Shown here one piece after another: positions 37,004 through 46,142 of a DNA stretch of 64,000 nt. Source of the DNA: Paraburkholderia sp. D15 (GTDB lineage: Bacteria; Pseudomonadota; Gammaproteobacteria; Burkholderiales; Burkholderiaceae); NCBI RefSeq assembly GCF_029910215.1, contig NZ_CP110395.1, forward strand, positions 4,278,001 through 4,342,000. The letters run 5' to 3'. The translations under genes were made by a program, and so were the position numbers. The notes below the pieces were generated by a model. The model ran no database searches and had not been told where the DNA came from. It worked only from the letters and a program-made list of their open reading frames with translations. Each line of letters opens with the position of its first letter. The first letter of the stretch is position 1.

Positions 37004-37864
37004 TTACTTGGCCTTGACGCGGCGCACGTGCTCTTCCAGCTCGGCGAACGACGGGCGTTCGGTCGAGAAGAGCACCTTGCGGCCGAATTCGACGGCGATC
37101 GCCGGGGCGTAGCCGTTCAGGCTGGCCAGAATCGTCACCTTGATGCACTGGAACATCTTGGTCGACTCGGTCACGCGCTGTTCGGCGACGCTCGCGAGCG
37201 GGCTGATCAGCCCGTACGACAGCAGAATCCCGAGGAACGTCCCGACCAGTGCCTGGGCGATCATCTCGCCGAGCACCGCGGGCGGCTTGTCGGCCGACGC
37301 CATGGTGTGCACCACGCCCATCACCGCGGCCACGATACCGAATGCCGGCATCGCGTCGCCGACCTTGGTCAGCGCGTGCGCGGGCGCCTCGCCTTCGTGG
37401 TGATGCGTCTCGATTTCCTCGTCCATCAGGCTTTCGATCTCGAACGCATTCATGTTGCCGCCCACCATCAAACGCAGGTAGTCGGTCAGGAATTCGATGA
37501 TGTGCTTGTCGGCGAGGATCTTCGGGTACTGGGTGAAGATCGGACTTTTAGACGGATCGTCGATGTCGGCTTCCAGCGTCAGCGTGCCTTCCTTGCGCGC
37601 CTTGGCCAGCAGGACGTAAAGGAGCGCCATCAGCTCCATGTAGACGTCCTTGTTGTACTTCGCGCCCTTGAACAGGGTTGGAATGACGCGCAGCGTTGCC
37701 TTGATCGTCTTCATTCCGTTACCCAGAATGAATGCGCCGACGCCCGCGCCGACGATCATCAGCACTTCAACGGGCTGCAACAGCGCGCCGAGATGGCCGC
37801 CTTCCAGCGCGTAACCGCCGAAAACGGACAACAGCGTCACGAGTGTTCCCACGAAAATCAGCAC
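37004..37864 (-). CDS. motA: Flagellar stator protein MotA
   Basis: MotA forms the stator ring that turns the rotor. The 286-residue product has four membrane segments, starting MLIFVGTLVTLLSVFGGYAL, and a cytoplasmic loop with charged residues (about 85-110). The second membrane pair is GDAMPAFGIVAAVMGVVHTM and AQALVGTFLGILLSYGLISP. The start codon is GTG (37864) with a GAGGGC site. It is the first gene of the long mot-che operon behind a sigma28 promoter. Confidence 0.96.
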   Translation of the reverse strand: MLIFVGTLVTLLSVFGGYALEGGHLGALLQPVEVLMIVGAGVGAFILGNGMKTIKATLRVIPTLFKGAKYNKDVYMELMALLYVLLAKARKEGTLTLEADIDDPSKSPIFTQYPKILADKHIIEFLTDYLRLMVGGNMNAFEIESLMDEEIETHHHEGEAPAHALTKVGDAMPAFGIVAAVMGVVHTMASADKPPAVLGEMIAQALVGTFLGILLSYGLISPLASVAEQRVTESTKMFQCIKVTILASLNGYAPAIAVEFGRKVLFSTERPSFAELEEHVRRVKAK

Positions 37865-37909
37865 TGCCGAGCCCTCACAAAGAAGCGACGGTGACCGTCG
37901 TTAAACTGG

Positions 37910-37936
37910 TTTACGGCAACGGAGCGGAAAACTTTG
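37910..37936 (-). promoter_or_regulatory. Sigma28 promoter for the mot-che operon
   Basis: Minus-strand CAAA, 15-nt spacer beginning GTTTTC, then GCCGTAAA. The -10 box lies 46 bp before the motA GTG. No other sigma28-like element was seen inside the operon. Confidence 0.65.
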
Positions 37937-38180
37937 GCGGAAAAACGGCTCGTCGCTCCGGTGTAAACCAGAGGCGGATGCGCCGGCCGGTAAGTGGCCG
38001 GGGCGGTGAGACGGCGGGCCGCAGGGGCCGCCGCTCAAGGGATGCGGGCGGAACGCCGGGGGCGGCGGACCGCCTTGGGGCGTTGCCCGTGGGTCGCGGC
38101 GGCAAGCCGCCGCAGTCCGGCGTCGCGATGTGGCGCTGCGTCGGCGCTTGACCGGGATCAACCCGGGCGGCCGCCACGGC

Positions 38181-38741
38181 TCAGGCTTCGAGCGCGGCGA
38201 GACTTTCGCGGGCGCGCGCGTCGGCGACCTTGCGGGTCTTGCCGGCTCGCGACGGCGGCTGGCACAGCCCGCAGACGAACGCATGCTGCGGATCATGCGC
38301 ATGCGCAACAAAATGCCCTCCGCAACGGCAGCAGGCGGTCATCTGCAGCATGCCGGAGTCGAAGAAACGCACCAGCGTCCACGCGCGCGTGAGGCTCAGC
38401 ACCGGCTCGTCGTCGTGCATCTGGACGTGCTCCAGATACAGCCGGTAGCTTTTGACGATCGACTGGATCGTCTGGCAACCGCCGTGATCGGCCATGAAAC
38501 GGTAGATGTTGTAGAACAGGGACGAGTGAAAGTTCGGCTGCCAGGTCATGAACCAGTCCGTCGAGAACGGCAGCATGCCCTTGGGCGGCGACACCCCTTT
38601 CAACTCCTTGTACAGCTTGATGAGCCGGTCGCGCGACAGACTGGTTTCCGCTTCCAGCAATTGCAAACGCGCGCCGAGTTCGATCAGTTCGATGGCCAGG
38701 GTGATTTCCCTGACTTCAAGCACCACACTTTTATAGGCCAT
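38181..38741 (-). CDS. flhC: Flagellar master regulator subunit FlhC
   Basis: FlhC with FlhD forms the FlhD4C2 activator of class II flagellar genes. The 186-residue product keeps the zinc-binding cysteines C137, C140, C157 and C160, at the same numbers as in E. coli (segment TACCRCGG, then FVCGLC). It follows flhD by 51 bp. It shares the flhD promoter. Confidence 0.96.
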   Translation of the reverse strand: MAYKSVVLEVREITLAIELIELGARLQLLEAETSLSRDRLIKLYKELKGVSPPKGMLPFSTDWFMTWQPNFHSSLFYNIYRFMADHGGCQTIQSIVKSYRLYLEHVQMHDDEPVLSLTRAWTLVRFFDSGMLQMTACCRCGGHFVAHAHDPQHAFVCGLCQPPSRAGKTRKVADARARESLAALEA

Positions 38742-38792
38742 CCGCGTGCCGGTCCCCCGTCCTGATCGCTATATATAACTGGCGGGCCGCCA

Positions 38793-39113
38793 TCAGCCGA
38801 GTTGCTCGACCGGCTGGCTGGCCATCAGGATCGCGGAGTGCGCCTGGGCCACGGCGCTGGTCTTGCCCTTGTCCGCGAGCGCGGACAGCACGGCATGGTC
38901 GTCGAAACGGAAACGGCACAACACCTGATTGGACGCCGCCAGCTTGACGGTCTGCGCCAGAGACAGATTGGCGAGTACATCGGCTAACTGGTCCGAAATC
39001 CCCATGCGAAACATGCCCATCGGCTTGTCTTCACGCAGCAGACGCTGCGCTAGCAGGAGATAAGACAGGTTGACTTCTCTGATCTCATTGAGCATTTCGC
39101 TTGTCGCGCTCAT
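38793..39113 (-). CDS. flhD: Flagellar master regulator subunit FlhD
   Basis: FlhD pairs with FlhC to activate class II flagellar promoters. The 106-residue product has the family core LNEIREVNLSYLLLAQRLL and MGMFRMGISDQLADVLANLS. It lies first in flhDC, with a long leader of about 345 nt to the likely promoter. Confidence 0.95.
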   Translation of the reverse strand: MSATSEMLNEIREVNLSYLLLAQRLLREDKPMGMFRMGISDQLADVLANLSLAQTVKLAASNQVLCRFRFDDHAVLSALADKGKTSAVAQAHSAILMASQPVEQLG

Positions 39114-39270
39114 TGATTCCCCCGGGGTGTATCTGGCTGGTCAGGCCGTTACGGAAACGTTTGCTCGAACGCGCGCAGTCAAACCGCACGAATCGGCTTC
39201 GCTTCTGGTCTTGCGCACATTGTCTCGAAAGGGGCTCAGAACGAAAATCGGACAGACACCCTGCCTGTGT

Positions 39271-39310
39271 GACGGATTAATCCGTCATTCGTGTAGGAAT
39301 AATTCCTACA
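39271..39310. promoter_or_regulatory. Two adjacent palindromes in the flhDC leader
   Basis: A 16-bp perfect palindrome GACGGATTAATCCGTC (39271-39286) is followed 5 bp later by TGTAGGAAT-A-ATTCCTACA (39292-39310), a 9-1-9 perfect inverted repeat. Both lie between the likely flhDC promoter and the flhD start. The second contains TAGGAAT/ATTCCTA half sites like those of NarL/RcsB-type regulators. They look like operators for dimeric repressors or activators. Confidence 0.55.
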
Positions 39311-39457
39311 AAGGGCCTGTGAATGGAGCGGGGGAAAGGGGCAAATACCGCGTAATTTGCGTTTTGCGATGCGCTTTGAATATCCGCGGAATACCGGCAC
39401 GCAGCGACTGGTGAGTTCCAATGCTGACCGGCTCGCACCTTTATACGGTGAGTGCGA

Positions 39458-39485
39458 ATTATAAGACCATTTCACTTCTCCGCAA
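39458..39485 (-). promoter_or_regulatory. Sigma70-like promoter for flhDC
   Basis: Minus-strand TATAAT (39458-39463) matches the -10 consensus exactly; 16 nt upstream is TTGCGG. It lies 345 bp before flhD, implying a long 5' leader as in E. coli flhDC. No better promoter was seen closer to the gene. Confidence 0.5.
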
Positions 39486-39661
39486 CGGGCGTGGCGTGGG
39501 GCCGTCGCACCGGCCGTTCGGGCCCATGTCTTGCTGAAGGGGAGCGCAGCGTTTTATTAACAGGCCGGGCGCGCGTCCCGATTATCGGGACAGACGCCTT
39601 CAGCTGACCTGTAACGCGCCATGTTTCGCGCTGTAACAACATTAAGCGTTTGAAAAATAAC

Positions 39662-39688
39662 TCGAATTGGCCCGGCTGATCCCGATAA
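39662..39688 (+). promoter_or_regulatory. Possible sigma28-like element before the GT4 gene
   Basis: TCGA, 15 nt, then CCCGATAA, seven of eight bases matching the enterobacterial FliA -10 consensus. The -35 match is poor and it lacks the T-rich spacer start of the other promoters. It is 139 bp before the GT4 start. Confidence 0.3.
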
Positions 39689-39827
39689 TGAACGCTAAGG
39701 GATTACCCGATGCAGGTTCGGAGCACCCCCGGGCGGCGGCTTACCGCGCCCAACCGTCCGACAGGCATTCGCTCTTCGCTCGACCCGAGCGCCGCTGTGC
39801 GAAGCCGTTCTGAATAGGAGAAAACGC

Positions 39828-40892
39828 ATGCGAATCGCACAAATTGCGCCGTTGTATGAAGCCGTCCCGCCGAAGCTTTATGGCGGTACCGAACGTGTCG
39901 TGTCTTATCTGACCGAAGCGCTGGTCGATCTTGGCCACGACGTCACGCTGTTCGCCAGCGGCGACTCGGTCACCTCGGCGAATCTCGACGCCTGCTGGCC
40001 GCGTGCGCTGCGTCTCGACCCGACGATCCGCGATGCGCTCGCGCCGCACGTGCTGATGATGGAGAAGGTGCGCAAGGTCGCGCATGAGTTCGACGTGCTG
40101 CACTTCCACCTCGACTACATGCCGTTCCCGCTGTTCAGCACGATGGACACGCCGTTCGTGACCACGCTGCACGGCCGCCTCGACTTGCCGGAACTGCAGC
40201 CGGTGTTCGACGCTTTCTCGGATGTGCCGGTGGTGTCGATCTCCGATTCGCAGCGCGCCCCGCTGCCGCAGGCGAACTGGCTGAACACGATTTATCACGG
40301 CCTGCCGGAGCAGCTGCTGACGCCGCAGGCGCACAAGAAGCCCGAATATCTCGCGTTCCTCGGCCGCATCTGCCCGGAAAAGCGCGTCGATACAGCTATC
40401 AAGATCGCTGCACAAAGCGGTTTGCCGCTGAAGATCGCCGCCAAGGTGGACAAGGTCGACCAGGAATACTTCAAGCGCGAGATCGAGCCGTTGCTGTCGC
40501 AGGCGCACGTGGAGTTCGTCGGCGAGATCAATGAGGCGCAGAAGCCCGAGTTTCTGTCCGGCGCGAAGGCGCTGCTGTTCCCGATCGACTGGTCGGAGCC
40601 GTTCGGCCTGGTGATGATCGAGTCGATGGCGTGCGGCACGCCGGTGATCGCGTTCAACCGCGGCTCGGTGCCGGAAGTGATCGACCATGGCGTGACCGGC
40701 TATATCGTCGAGGACGTGCAAGGCGCCGTTGCCGCGCTTCAGCGTCTGGACGACCTGTCGCGTACCGAGATCCGCGCGCAGTTCGAACGCCGCTTCAGTT
40801 CGAAGACCATGGCGCAGAACTACGTGGATGGTTACTCGGCGCTGATCGAAGCGACGCGCCGCCCGGTGCTGCGTCAGGTGGCGGTGGGTTAA
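39828..40892 (+). CDS. GT4-family glycosyltransferase
   Basis: A GT-B fold glycosyltransferase of 354 residues; donor and acceptor are unknown. The N-terminal domain begins MRIAQIAPLYEAVPPKLYGG with ERVVSYLTEAL, and the C-terminal donor-binding domain has FLGRICPEKRVD and the EX7E-like segment EPFGLVMIESMACGTPVIA. No signal peptide is seen, so it is cytosolic. The ATG follows an AGGAG site. It diverges from flhDC across a 714-bp region. A role in surface polysaccharide or flagellar glycan synthesis is possible but not shown. Confidence 0.88.
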   Translation: MRIAQIAPLYEAVPPKLYGGTERVVSYLTEALVDLGHDVTLFASGDSVTSANLDACWPRALRLDPTIRDALAPHVLMMEKVRKVAHEFDVLHFHLDYMPFPLFSTMDTPFVTTLHGRLDLPELQPVFDAFSDVPVVSISDSQRAPLPQANWLNTIYHGLPEQLLTPQAHKKPEYLAFLGRICPEKRVDTAIKIAAQSGLPLKIAAKVDKVDQEYFKREIEPLLSQAHVEFVGEINEAQKPEFLSGAKALLFPIDWSEPFGLVMIESMACGTPVIAFNRGSVPEVIDHGVTGYIVEDVQGAVAALQRLDDLSRTEIRAQFERRFSSKTMAQNYVDGYSALIEATRRPVLRQVAVG

Positions 40893-41176
40893 GCGGGTCA
40901 ACCGGGCTAAGGGATGGGTTAAGACGCCAGGCCCTTGCACCAGCGTTGAAACGGGCGAATGCGAGTTTCGGTCAGGTTGAAACGCGTGTTTGCCCTTTTT
41001 CGTGCCGAATTCGTCGAAGCGTTCGACAGCGGCGTAAAGCAGGACCCCACCCGCTTTACGCCACTTTCCACGCCTTTTGCGATTCAGCGCACAAACCGCC
41101 CGTCGATTTGCTCTGAATTTGCGATGTGAATCGTTTGCGAGGGCGCCAAGTCAAAGTTACCTCGCGCTTCTCACAG
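40893..41176. other. Intergenic region after the GT4 gene
   Basis: No convincing gene. The DNA ahead of the bidirectional terminator at 41177-41204 could encode a short RNA ending there, but no clear promoter was found. Confidence 0.3.
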
Positions 41177-41204
41177 AAAAGCCGCCTCTCGAGGCGGCTT
41201 TTTT
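41177..41204. terminator. Bidirectional terminator between the GT4 gene and the H-NS-like gene
   Basis: An 11-bp perfect stem (AAAAGCCGCCT, loop CTCG) ends in TTTTTT on the plus strand and has a U-rich tail on the minus strand as well. It is 105 bp beyond the H-NS-like stop and 285 bp beyond the GT4 stop. Confidence 0.85.
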
Positions 41205-41308
41205 AATGCCGGCATGGATACGCTTCCATACCGGATTAACACGGCCTCAATAAGACCGCCCGAGACAAACCTTCAGTTGGCTTTCGCGATGCCGCTAATC
41301 GACTTGCG

Positions 41309-41611
41309 TCACGCCGCGCCAATCAGAAAACGCTCGCGATTCTTGCCGGCAATCCACTTGGGCGGTTTACCGCGACCGCTCCACGTATTGCCCGACTTCG
41401 GGTCCTGGTATTTTGCCGGCAGCGGCGCCTTCTTGGGCGGGCGTCCGCGCCGCGCGGCCACTGCGAAGCCGAGGTCTTGCGCACTCAGACCGTATTCAGC
41501 GATCTTTTGGCGGATGTCGGCGACGACATTGTCGATTTCAGTACGACGCGCTTCTTCCGCTTGCGCCTGCAATTTGGCGATCTGTGCCTTGAGATCTGCG
41601 TATTGAGACAT
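41309..41611 (-). CDS. H-NS family DNA-binding protein
   Basis: A short H-NS-like nucleoid protein that binds AT-rich DNA. The 100-residue product has an N-terminal coiled-coil (ADLKAQIAKLQAQAEEARRT) for dimerisation and a C-terminal DNA-binding domain with an RRGRPP hook. That is followed by YQDPKSGNTWSGRGKPPKWI, the usual H-NS AT-hook region. Burkholderia genomes carry several such copies. Its own upstream region is AT-rich, which would fit autoregulation. Confidence 0.92.
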   Translation of the reverse strand: MSQYADLKAQIAKLQAQAEEARRTEIDNVVADIRQKIAEYGLSAQDLGFAVAARRGRPPKKAPLPAKYQDPKSGNTWSGRGKPPKWIAGKNRERFLIGAA

Positions 41612-41898
41612 CGTGGTTCTCCCCTTTTTTAGAACTCATTCGCTCGCAGACTAACTGCAATTATCGAAATTCGCAATGGCCAATAATACCGATTTAGGTG
41701 CTTATCCTCTGATAATTATTAAGCGTCGATGAATTGTAAAAGCGTTTATCGCGGTAATAATAGGTAAAACAGACTCCACTTTGACAATTCTTGACACCCA
41801 TTCCGGCTGTCCTTGCCTAGAATTGCGCGTCCAAAGCAGGTACTGACGGCTTGTCATCCCGGCCGGCTGAAGCGCCATTCTTTTTAGGATTACCAATC

Positions 41899-42639
41899 AT
41901 GCCGCTATCTAAACGTCTCGCCGCCGAGTTGTTCGGCACCTTCTGGCTCGTGCTCGGGGGCTGCGGCAGCGCGGTGCTCGCCGCCAACTTCGCCGGACCG
42001 GTTCATGGCCTCGGCATCGGCTTTGTTGGCGTGTCGCTCGCGTTCGGGTTGACGGTGCTGACCATGGCCTACGCAATCGGCCACGTCTCCGGGTGCCATC
42101 TGAATCCGGCGGTCAGCGTTGGACTCACCGTCGCTGGACGCTTTCCTGCCCGCGATCTGCCGTCGTACATCGTCGCGCAGGTGGCCGGCGCAGCGCTCGG
42201 CGCGCTGGTGCTGTCGCTGATCGCGTCGGGTAAGCCGGGCTTCGATCTCGTATCGAGCGGCTTCGCCAGCAACGGTTATGGCGACCGCTCGCCGGGGCAC
42301 TATTCGCTCGGCGCGGCGTTCGTGTGCGAGGTGGTCATGACCGGCGCCTTCCTGTTCATCATTCTCGGCGCCACCGACAAACGCGCGCCGGCCGGCTTCG
42401 CACCGATCGCGATCGGCCTGGGCCTCACGCTGATCCATCTGATCTCGATTCCGGTGACCAATACGTCCGTGAACCCGGCTCGCTCGACAGGGCCGGCGCT
42501 GTTCGTCGGCGGCGCTGCGATGGATCAGCTGTGGCTGTTCTGGGCCGCGCCGATGCTCGGCGCGGTGATCGCGGGCGTGCTGTATCCGCTGATCGCGGAA
42601 AGCCGGCGCGGCAGCGCGCCAACCTTGGCGCTCGACTGA
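41899..42639 (+). CDS. aqpZ: Aquaporin Z
   Basis: An inner-membrane water channel of 246 residues with six membrane segments. The two NPA motifs are at 69-71 (HLNPAVSVG) and 192-194 (VNPARSTG). Selectivity-filter residues His 180, Thr 189 and Arg 195 have the same spacing as in E. coli AqpZ. An AGGA site lies 9 nt before the ATG at 41899; the frame extends upstream without support. It diverges from the H-NS-like gene. Confidence 0.95.
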   Translation: MPLSKRLAAELFGTFWLVLGGCGSAVLAANFAGPVHGLGIGFVGVSLAFGLTVLTMAYAIGHVSGCHLNPAVSVGLTVAGRFPARDLPSYIVAQVAGAALGALVLSLIASGKPGFDLVSSGFASNGYGDRSPGHYSLGAAFVCEVVMTGAFLFIILGATDKRAPAGFAPIAIGLGLTLIHLISIPVTNTSVNPARSTGPALFVGGAAMDQLWLFWAAPMLGAVIAGVLYPLIAESRRGSAPTLALD

Positions 42640-42770
42640 CCGGCGAAGGTTTTGCCGGCGGTGGCGGAAGCGGGCGTCGCGGCGCCCCTCGTTCCCGCCG
42701 TTTGCACGCGCTCGCACAAAACGCCGCTGCTAGAATCGTGCGACTTCCCAAGCTCGCACAGGTACGACCG

Positions 42771-43496
42771 ATGAACCGTTTCCGCGGATTTCTGCATGGC
42801 ATCGCACTCGCTTTCGGCGGTTTGTGCATCGGCACGTTGACGCTACCCAATGCGCATGCGGCCGACAACCAGACCGGAGCGCAGACCGAAACGCTCGTCT
42901 TCGTGCGACACGGTGAGAAACCCGCGGCGGGCTACGGCCAACTTAACTGCCAGGGGTTGAATCGCGCGCTGGCGTTGCCGGCCGTGATCGCGGCCAAGTT
43001 CGGCAAGCCGGATGCGATCTACGCACCCGATCCCGCCCAGCAGAAAGACGATAGTGGCCATCCCTATTACTACATCAGGCCGCTCGCGACGATCGAACCG
43101 ACCGCGATTCAATTCCAGATGCCGGTGCAAACGCCCTATGGTTTCGCGCAGATCGACCAACTCGGCACCGCGCTCGTCAATCCCGACAATCGCGGCAAAT
43201 TGATTGTCGTCGCGTGGGAGCACAAGCTGATCGTCAAGCTGTTGCGCCAGATGATGAGCGCGCATGGCGGCAATGCCGCGGATGTGCCGGGCTGGAAGAG
43301 CGACGACTTCGACAGCATCTATATCGTCCGGCTCGACTGGCAGAACGGTGTGGCGCATGCGAGTTTCCGGCACGACCGCCAAGGGCTCGACGGCCGTTCG
43401 ACCGATTGCCCGTGCGCGGCGTTGCCGGGTTCGGCTTCGGCGGTCTCTTCCGCTTCTTCTGCTTCCTCGCCCGCCGCGACGAAAGCCGCGAATTAA
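42771..43496 (+). CDS. Secreted histidine-phosphatase-like protein
   Basis: A 241-residue exported protein whose mature part resembles the histidine phosphatase superfamily. A signal peptide ends near PNAHA. The phosphate-binding RHG motif is present as VFVRHGEKP, and WEHKLI may carry the second catalytic His. Ser/Ala-rich residues end the protein. The substrate is unknown. The ATG at 42771 is chosen because it starts the signal peptide. Confidence 0.8.
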   Translation: MNRFRGFLHGIALAFGGLCIGTLTLPNAHAADNQTGAQTETLVFVRHGEKPAAGYGQLNCQGLNRALALPAVIAAKFGKPDAIYAPDPAQQKDDSGHPYYYIRPLATIEPTAIQFQMPVQTPYGFAQIDQLGTALVNPDNRGKLIVVAWEHKLIVKLLRQMMSAHGGNAADVPGWKSDDFDSIYIVRLDWQNGVAHASFRHDRQGLDGRSTDCPCAALPGSASAVSSASSASSPAATKAAN

Positions 43497-43781
43497 AACG
43501 GTAATACAGATGTAAGTCGCGATTACCACCGCCGCCGCGCAGTCGCTCGGCCCAGCGCTCGATTACGCGCATCCGTTCGCGGCGACGGGCGAAAAGCGCT
43601 TATGGAACAAAGATCTGGGCGAGATCGTATCGACTCGCGCTGCGTCCGGACGCACCCTTTAACAGCCTTTCAACCCTGCAAAGATGCTTGCAGTCCGTAA
43701 CATCTCGTCGCAGTCCGCGCGCTCCTGAATGCGTACATTGGTCCTGTGCGACAAACCTACGTCGCTTCACAGGAGAACAAC

Positions 43782-44084
43782 ATGAAACGCATCGTCACTC
43801 ACTTGCTGGTTGCCGCCGGACTCGCAGCGGGCGCATGCGGTGTCGCGCAGGCGCATACGGATCTGAACATCGGTTTGTCGCTCGGCGCGCCAGTGTACGC
43901 GCAACCGGCCCCGGTCTACGCGGCGCCGCAGCCGGTCTATTACGGCAACGGCGGATGGGATCATCGCGACTACCGCCGCGATTACTATCGCAACGATCAT
44001 CGGTATGAGCGCGGCTGGGACCGTGGCGATCATCGCTGGGGCCACGACGACCGAGGCGGTTATCGCGGCGGATGGCATGGTTGA
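43782..44084 (+). CDS. Small secreted Tyr/Arg/Asp-rich protein
   Basis: A 100-residue product of unknown function. A signal peptide (IVTHLLVAAGLAAGACGVAQA) is followed by a Pro/Ala/Tyr stretch and a C-terminal half rich in Arg, Asp, His, Tyr and Gly (DHRDYRRDYYRNDHRYERG). An AGGAGA site precedes the ATG. Similar small exported proteins of unknown role are common in Burkholderiales. It ends before a shared terminator. Confidence 0.75.
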   Translation: MKRIVTHLLVAAGLAAGACGVAQAHTDLNIGLSLGAPVYAQPAPVYAAPQPVYYGNGGWDHRDYRRDYYRNDHRYERGWDRGDHRWGHDDRGGYRGGWHG

Positions 44085-44138
44085 TCGCACGGTGACGCGC
44101 GGTGGGATAGGCAAAAGCCTGTAGCGCCCCCATGCGAA

Positions 44139-44174
44139 AACGGCCCGCTTCCAGTTCGCTGGAAGCGGGCCGTT
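44139..44174. terminator. Bidirectional terminator
   Basis: A 16-bp perfect stem (AACGGCCCGCTTCCAG, loop TTCG) lies between the converging small secreted protein gene and the HAD phosphatase gene. The minus strand ends TTTTCGC; the plus strand tail is weaker. Confidence 0.85.
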
Positions 44175-44199
44175 CTCACGCTGAATTCAAGGCTCGATC

Positions 44200-45021
44200 T
44201 CAGGCGGTCAATTCGTCGTCGATCGAAAAAAGCTTGCGCAGATGATGCGCGACACCCGCCTCGAAATTGTTGCCGATGCGCGGCACGTTCGGCAGACGCG
44301 TGATGAGATCGGGATTCGCGTTGTTCATCATGAACGGATGCCCGGCCGTTTCCAGCAGATCGATGTCGTTCATGTTGTCGCCGAACGCCACGCAGTGCGA
44401 CGCGTCGACGCCGAGGCGTTCGAGCACGATCTGCAACGCCCGCCCTTTCGATACGCTCGACGTCATCACTTCCAGGCAGTCCGGCAGCGAATAGGTGACG
44501 TACAGCGTGTCGCCGAATTCGCGTTCGAGGTTCGCCGCGACTTGTGCGAGGTCCGCCGGATCGCCGATGTAGAGCGCCTTTGCGATGTCGCCGCCGTGGT
44601 AATTGACGAGGTCGGTGACTTCATAGGTGAAGCCGGAGTCTTGATGCAGCTTCAGCAACTCCGGCGCGTCGCGATCGATCAACCACGCCTGGTCCGCGAA
44701 CAGGCTGACGATCACGCGGCCATGCTCGCCGACGATTTCCGGCCGCACGACGCGCCGCACGATTTCCGGCGACAGGTCGTCGGCATGCAACACCTCGTCG
44801 TCAGGCGTATGGATGCGCGCGCCGTTCGACGTAATCAGATACGGGTTGATTCCCAGCACATTCCGAATTCCCGCGACATCGCAATAGTGGCGGCCGGTGG
44901 CGATCACGAACTGCAGACCGTCGCTTTCCAGCTTGCGCACGGTGGCGACGGTGAACGGATCGACCTGGTGATCCGCGTTGAGCAGCGTGCCGTCGAGATC
45001 CGTGGCGATGACTTTGTACAT
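44200..45021 (-). CDS. Cof-type HAD phosphatase
   Basis: A cytosolic sugar-phosphate-type phosphatase of the HAD IIB/Cof family, 273 residues. Motif I is ATDLDGTLLN, motif II FVIATGR and motif IV AFGDNMNDIDLLE. The cap domain lies in between. The natural substrate is unknown. It is downstream of a separately started GlcNAc-kinase-like gene. Confidence 0.9.
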   Translation of the reverse strand: MYKVIATDLDGTLLNADHQVDPFTVATVRKLESDGLQFVIATGRHYCDVAGIRNVLGINPYLITSNGARIHTPDDEVLHADDLSPEIVRRVVRPEIVGEHGRVIVSLFADQAWLIDRDAPELLKLHQDSGFTYEVTDLVNYHGGDIAKALYIGDPADLAQVAANLEREFGDTLYVTYSLPDCLEVMTSSVSKGRALQIVLERLGVDASHCVAFGDNMNDIDLLETAGHPFMMNNANPDLITRLPNVPRIGNNFEAGVAHHLRKLFSIDDELTA

Positions 45022-45115
45022 GGTGTGAGCAACCGGGCGACGTCGAAACGCGTATTTTACCGTTGCCTGACGGTTTTCGCGGCGACGCGGGCCTGGTTGG
45101 ACTTAACCGCAGCCG

Positions 45116-46003
45116 CTAATCGTTACCGGCAAGCCCTTCGGCAACTCGCCGCGCGAGCTGCAACCCGCCACGCGCGGAATCCGCCAACGGTTCGCGCAAT
45201 CGCGCCTGATAAACCTGCGGCACGTATTCCCGCAACGGCGCGCCGAGACCACCGCACATCGCGACCGGCAAACTCGCCGACGGGTCGAGCGCGGCGATCA
45301 TCTTGCCCACGTCGATCCCCGCTTCGCCCAGCAGACGCGCCGCGAACACATGCGAACGATGCGCGATGACGATCGGCGCGAGCTTCGCGTACGCAGTCTG
45401 ATTGGCATCGCACAGCCAGACGACGAGGCTGTCGCGGTCATGCGCGCCGGTATGCGCGAGCAGCGCCTGCGCGAAATCGTCGTGCGGCACGCGGCCGTCG
45501 AGCGACTGCTGCGCATGCACGATCGCGCGCAGGCCGAGCCACGCGCCGCTTGCTTCGTCGCCCGATGGATAACCGAAGCCGCCCGCGATCCGGCATTCGC
45601 CACCGGCGTCGAGCACGGCGGCCACGCTGCCCGTACCCAACGCGACGACCACGCCCGGCGCACCGCCATGCGCGCCGAGCAGCGTGGTGTACGCATCGCT
45701 TTCCACCGCCAGCCCCGCCACTGCCGGCGCCTGTGCCCGGAACGCGGCTAGCCACTCGCGGTTGTTGACGCCGGCCAGACCGCAGCCGAGCACGCAGCGC
45801 GACCAGTCCAGCGCCACGCCGGCGCGGGCGAACGCTTCGGCGCATCCGGCCGCGATCGCCTGCCACGCGCGTTCGACGCCCAGCCCCAGTCCGGAGGGAC
45901 CGCTTGCCGCCTGCGCCAGTTCGCGGCCTTGTGCGTCGCCGAGCACGACGCGCGTGCCGCTGCCGCCGCCGTCAATGCCGATCAAAAGAAGGTCTTGGTT
46001 CAT
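45116..46003 (-). CDS. BadF/BadG-type ATPase, GlcNAc-kinase-like
   Basis: A 295-residue ASKHA-fold kinase. The phosphate-binding loop is GIDGGGSGTRVVLGD, with further motifs VALGTGSVAAVL and the GGFGYPSGDEASGAWLGLRA block seen in N-acetylglucosamine kinases of the BadF/BadG/BcrA family. It may phosphorylate an amino sugar; the substrate is inferred from family only. It is 95 bp from the HAD gene. Confidence 0.85.
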   Translation of the reverse strand: MNQDLLLIGIDGGGSGTRVVLGDAQGRELAQAASGPSGLGLGVERAWQAIAAGCAEAFARAGVALDWSRCVLGCGLAGVNNREWLAAFRAQAPAVAGLAVESDAYTTLLGAHGGAPGVVVALGTGSVAAVLDAGGECRIAGGFGYPSGDEASGAWLGLRAIVHAQQSLDGRVPHDDFAQALLAHTGAHDRDSLVVWLCDANQTAYAKLAPIVIAHRSHVFAARLLGEAGIDVGKMIAALDPSASLPVAMCGGLGAPLREYVPQVYQARLREPLADSARGGLQLARRVAEGLAGND

Positions 46004-46142
46004 CGAATGAGATGGGTCAGAAGGTCAACACCGCGTAGCGTGGCAGGTCCGTTTCAATCCCGCAATCGGCCGAATGGCCAGCTTGCGGCGTGCGACGCTT
46101 CGGCTATGCTGGCGGGCGACATGACAACGCGGGAGTACGGCC

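Noticed and set aside
38096..38113. GCGGCGGC/GCCGCCGC palindrome after flhC as a terminator
   Set aside because: No U tract on either strand and only two bases between arms; GC-rich intergenic DNA makes such repeats common.
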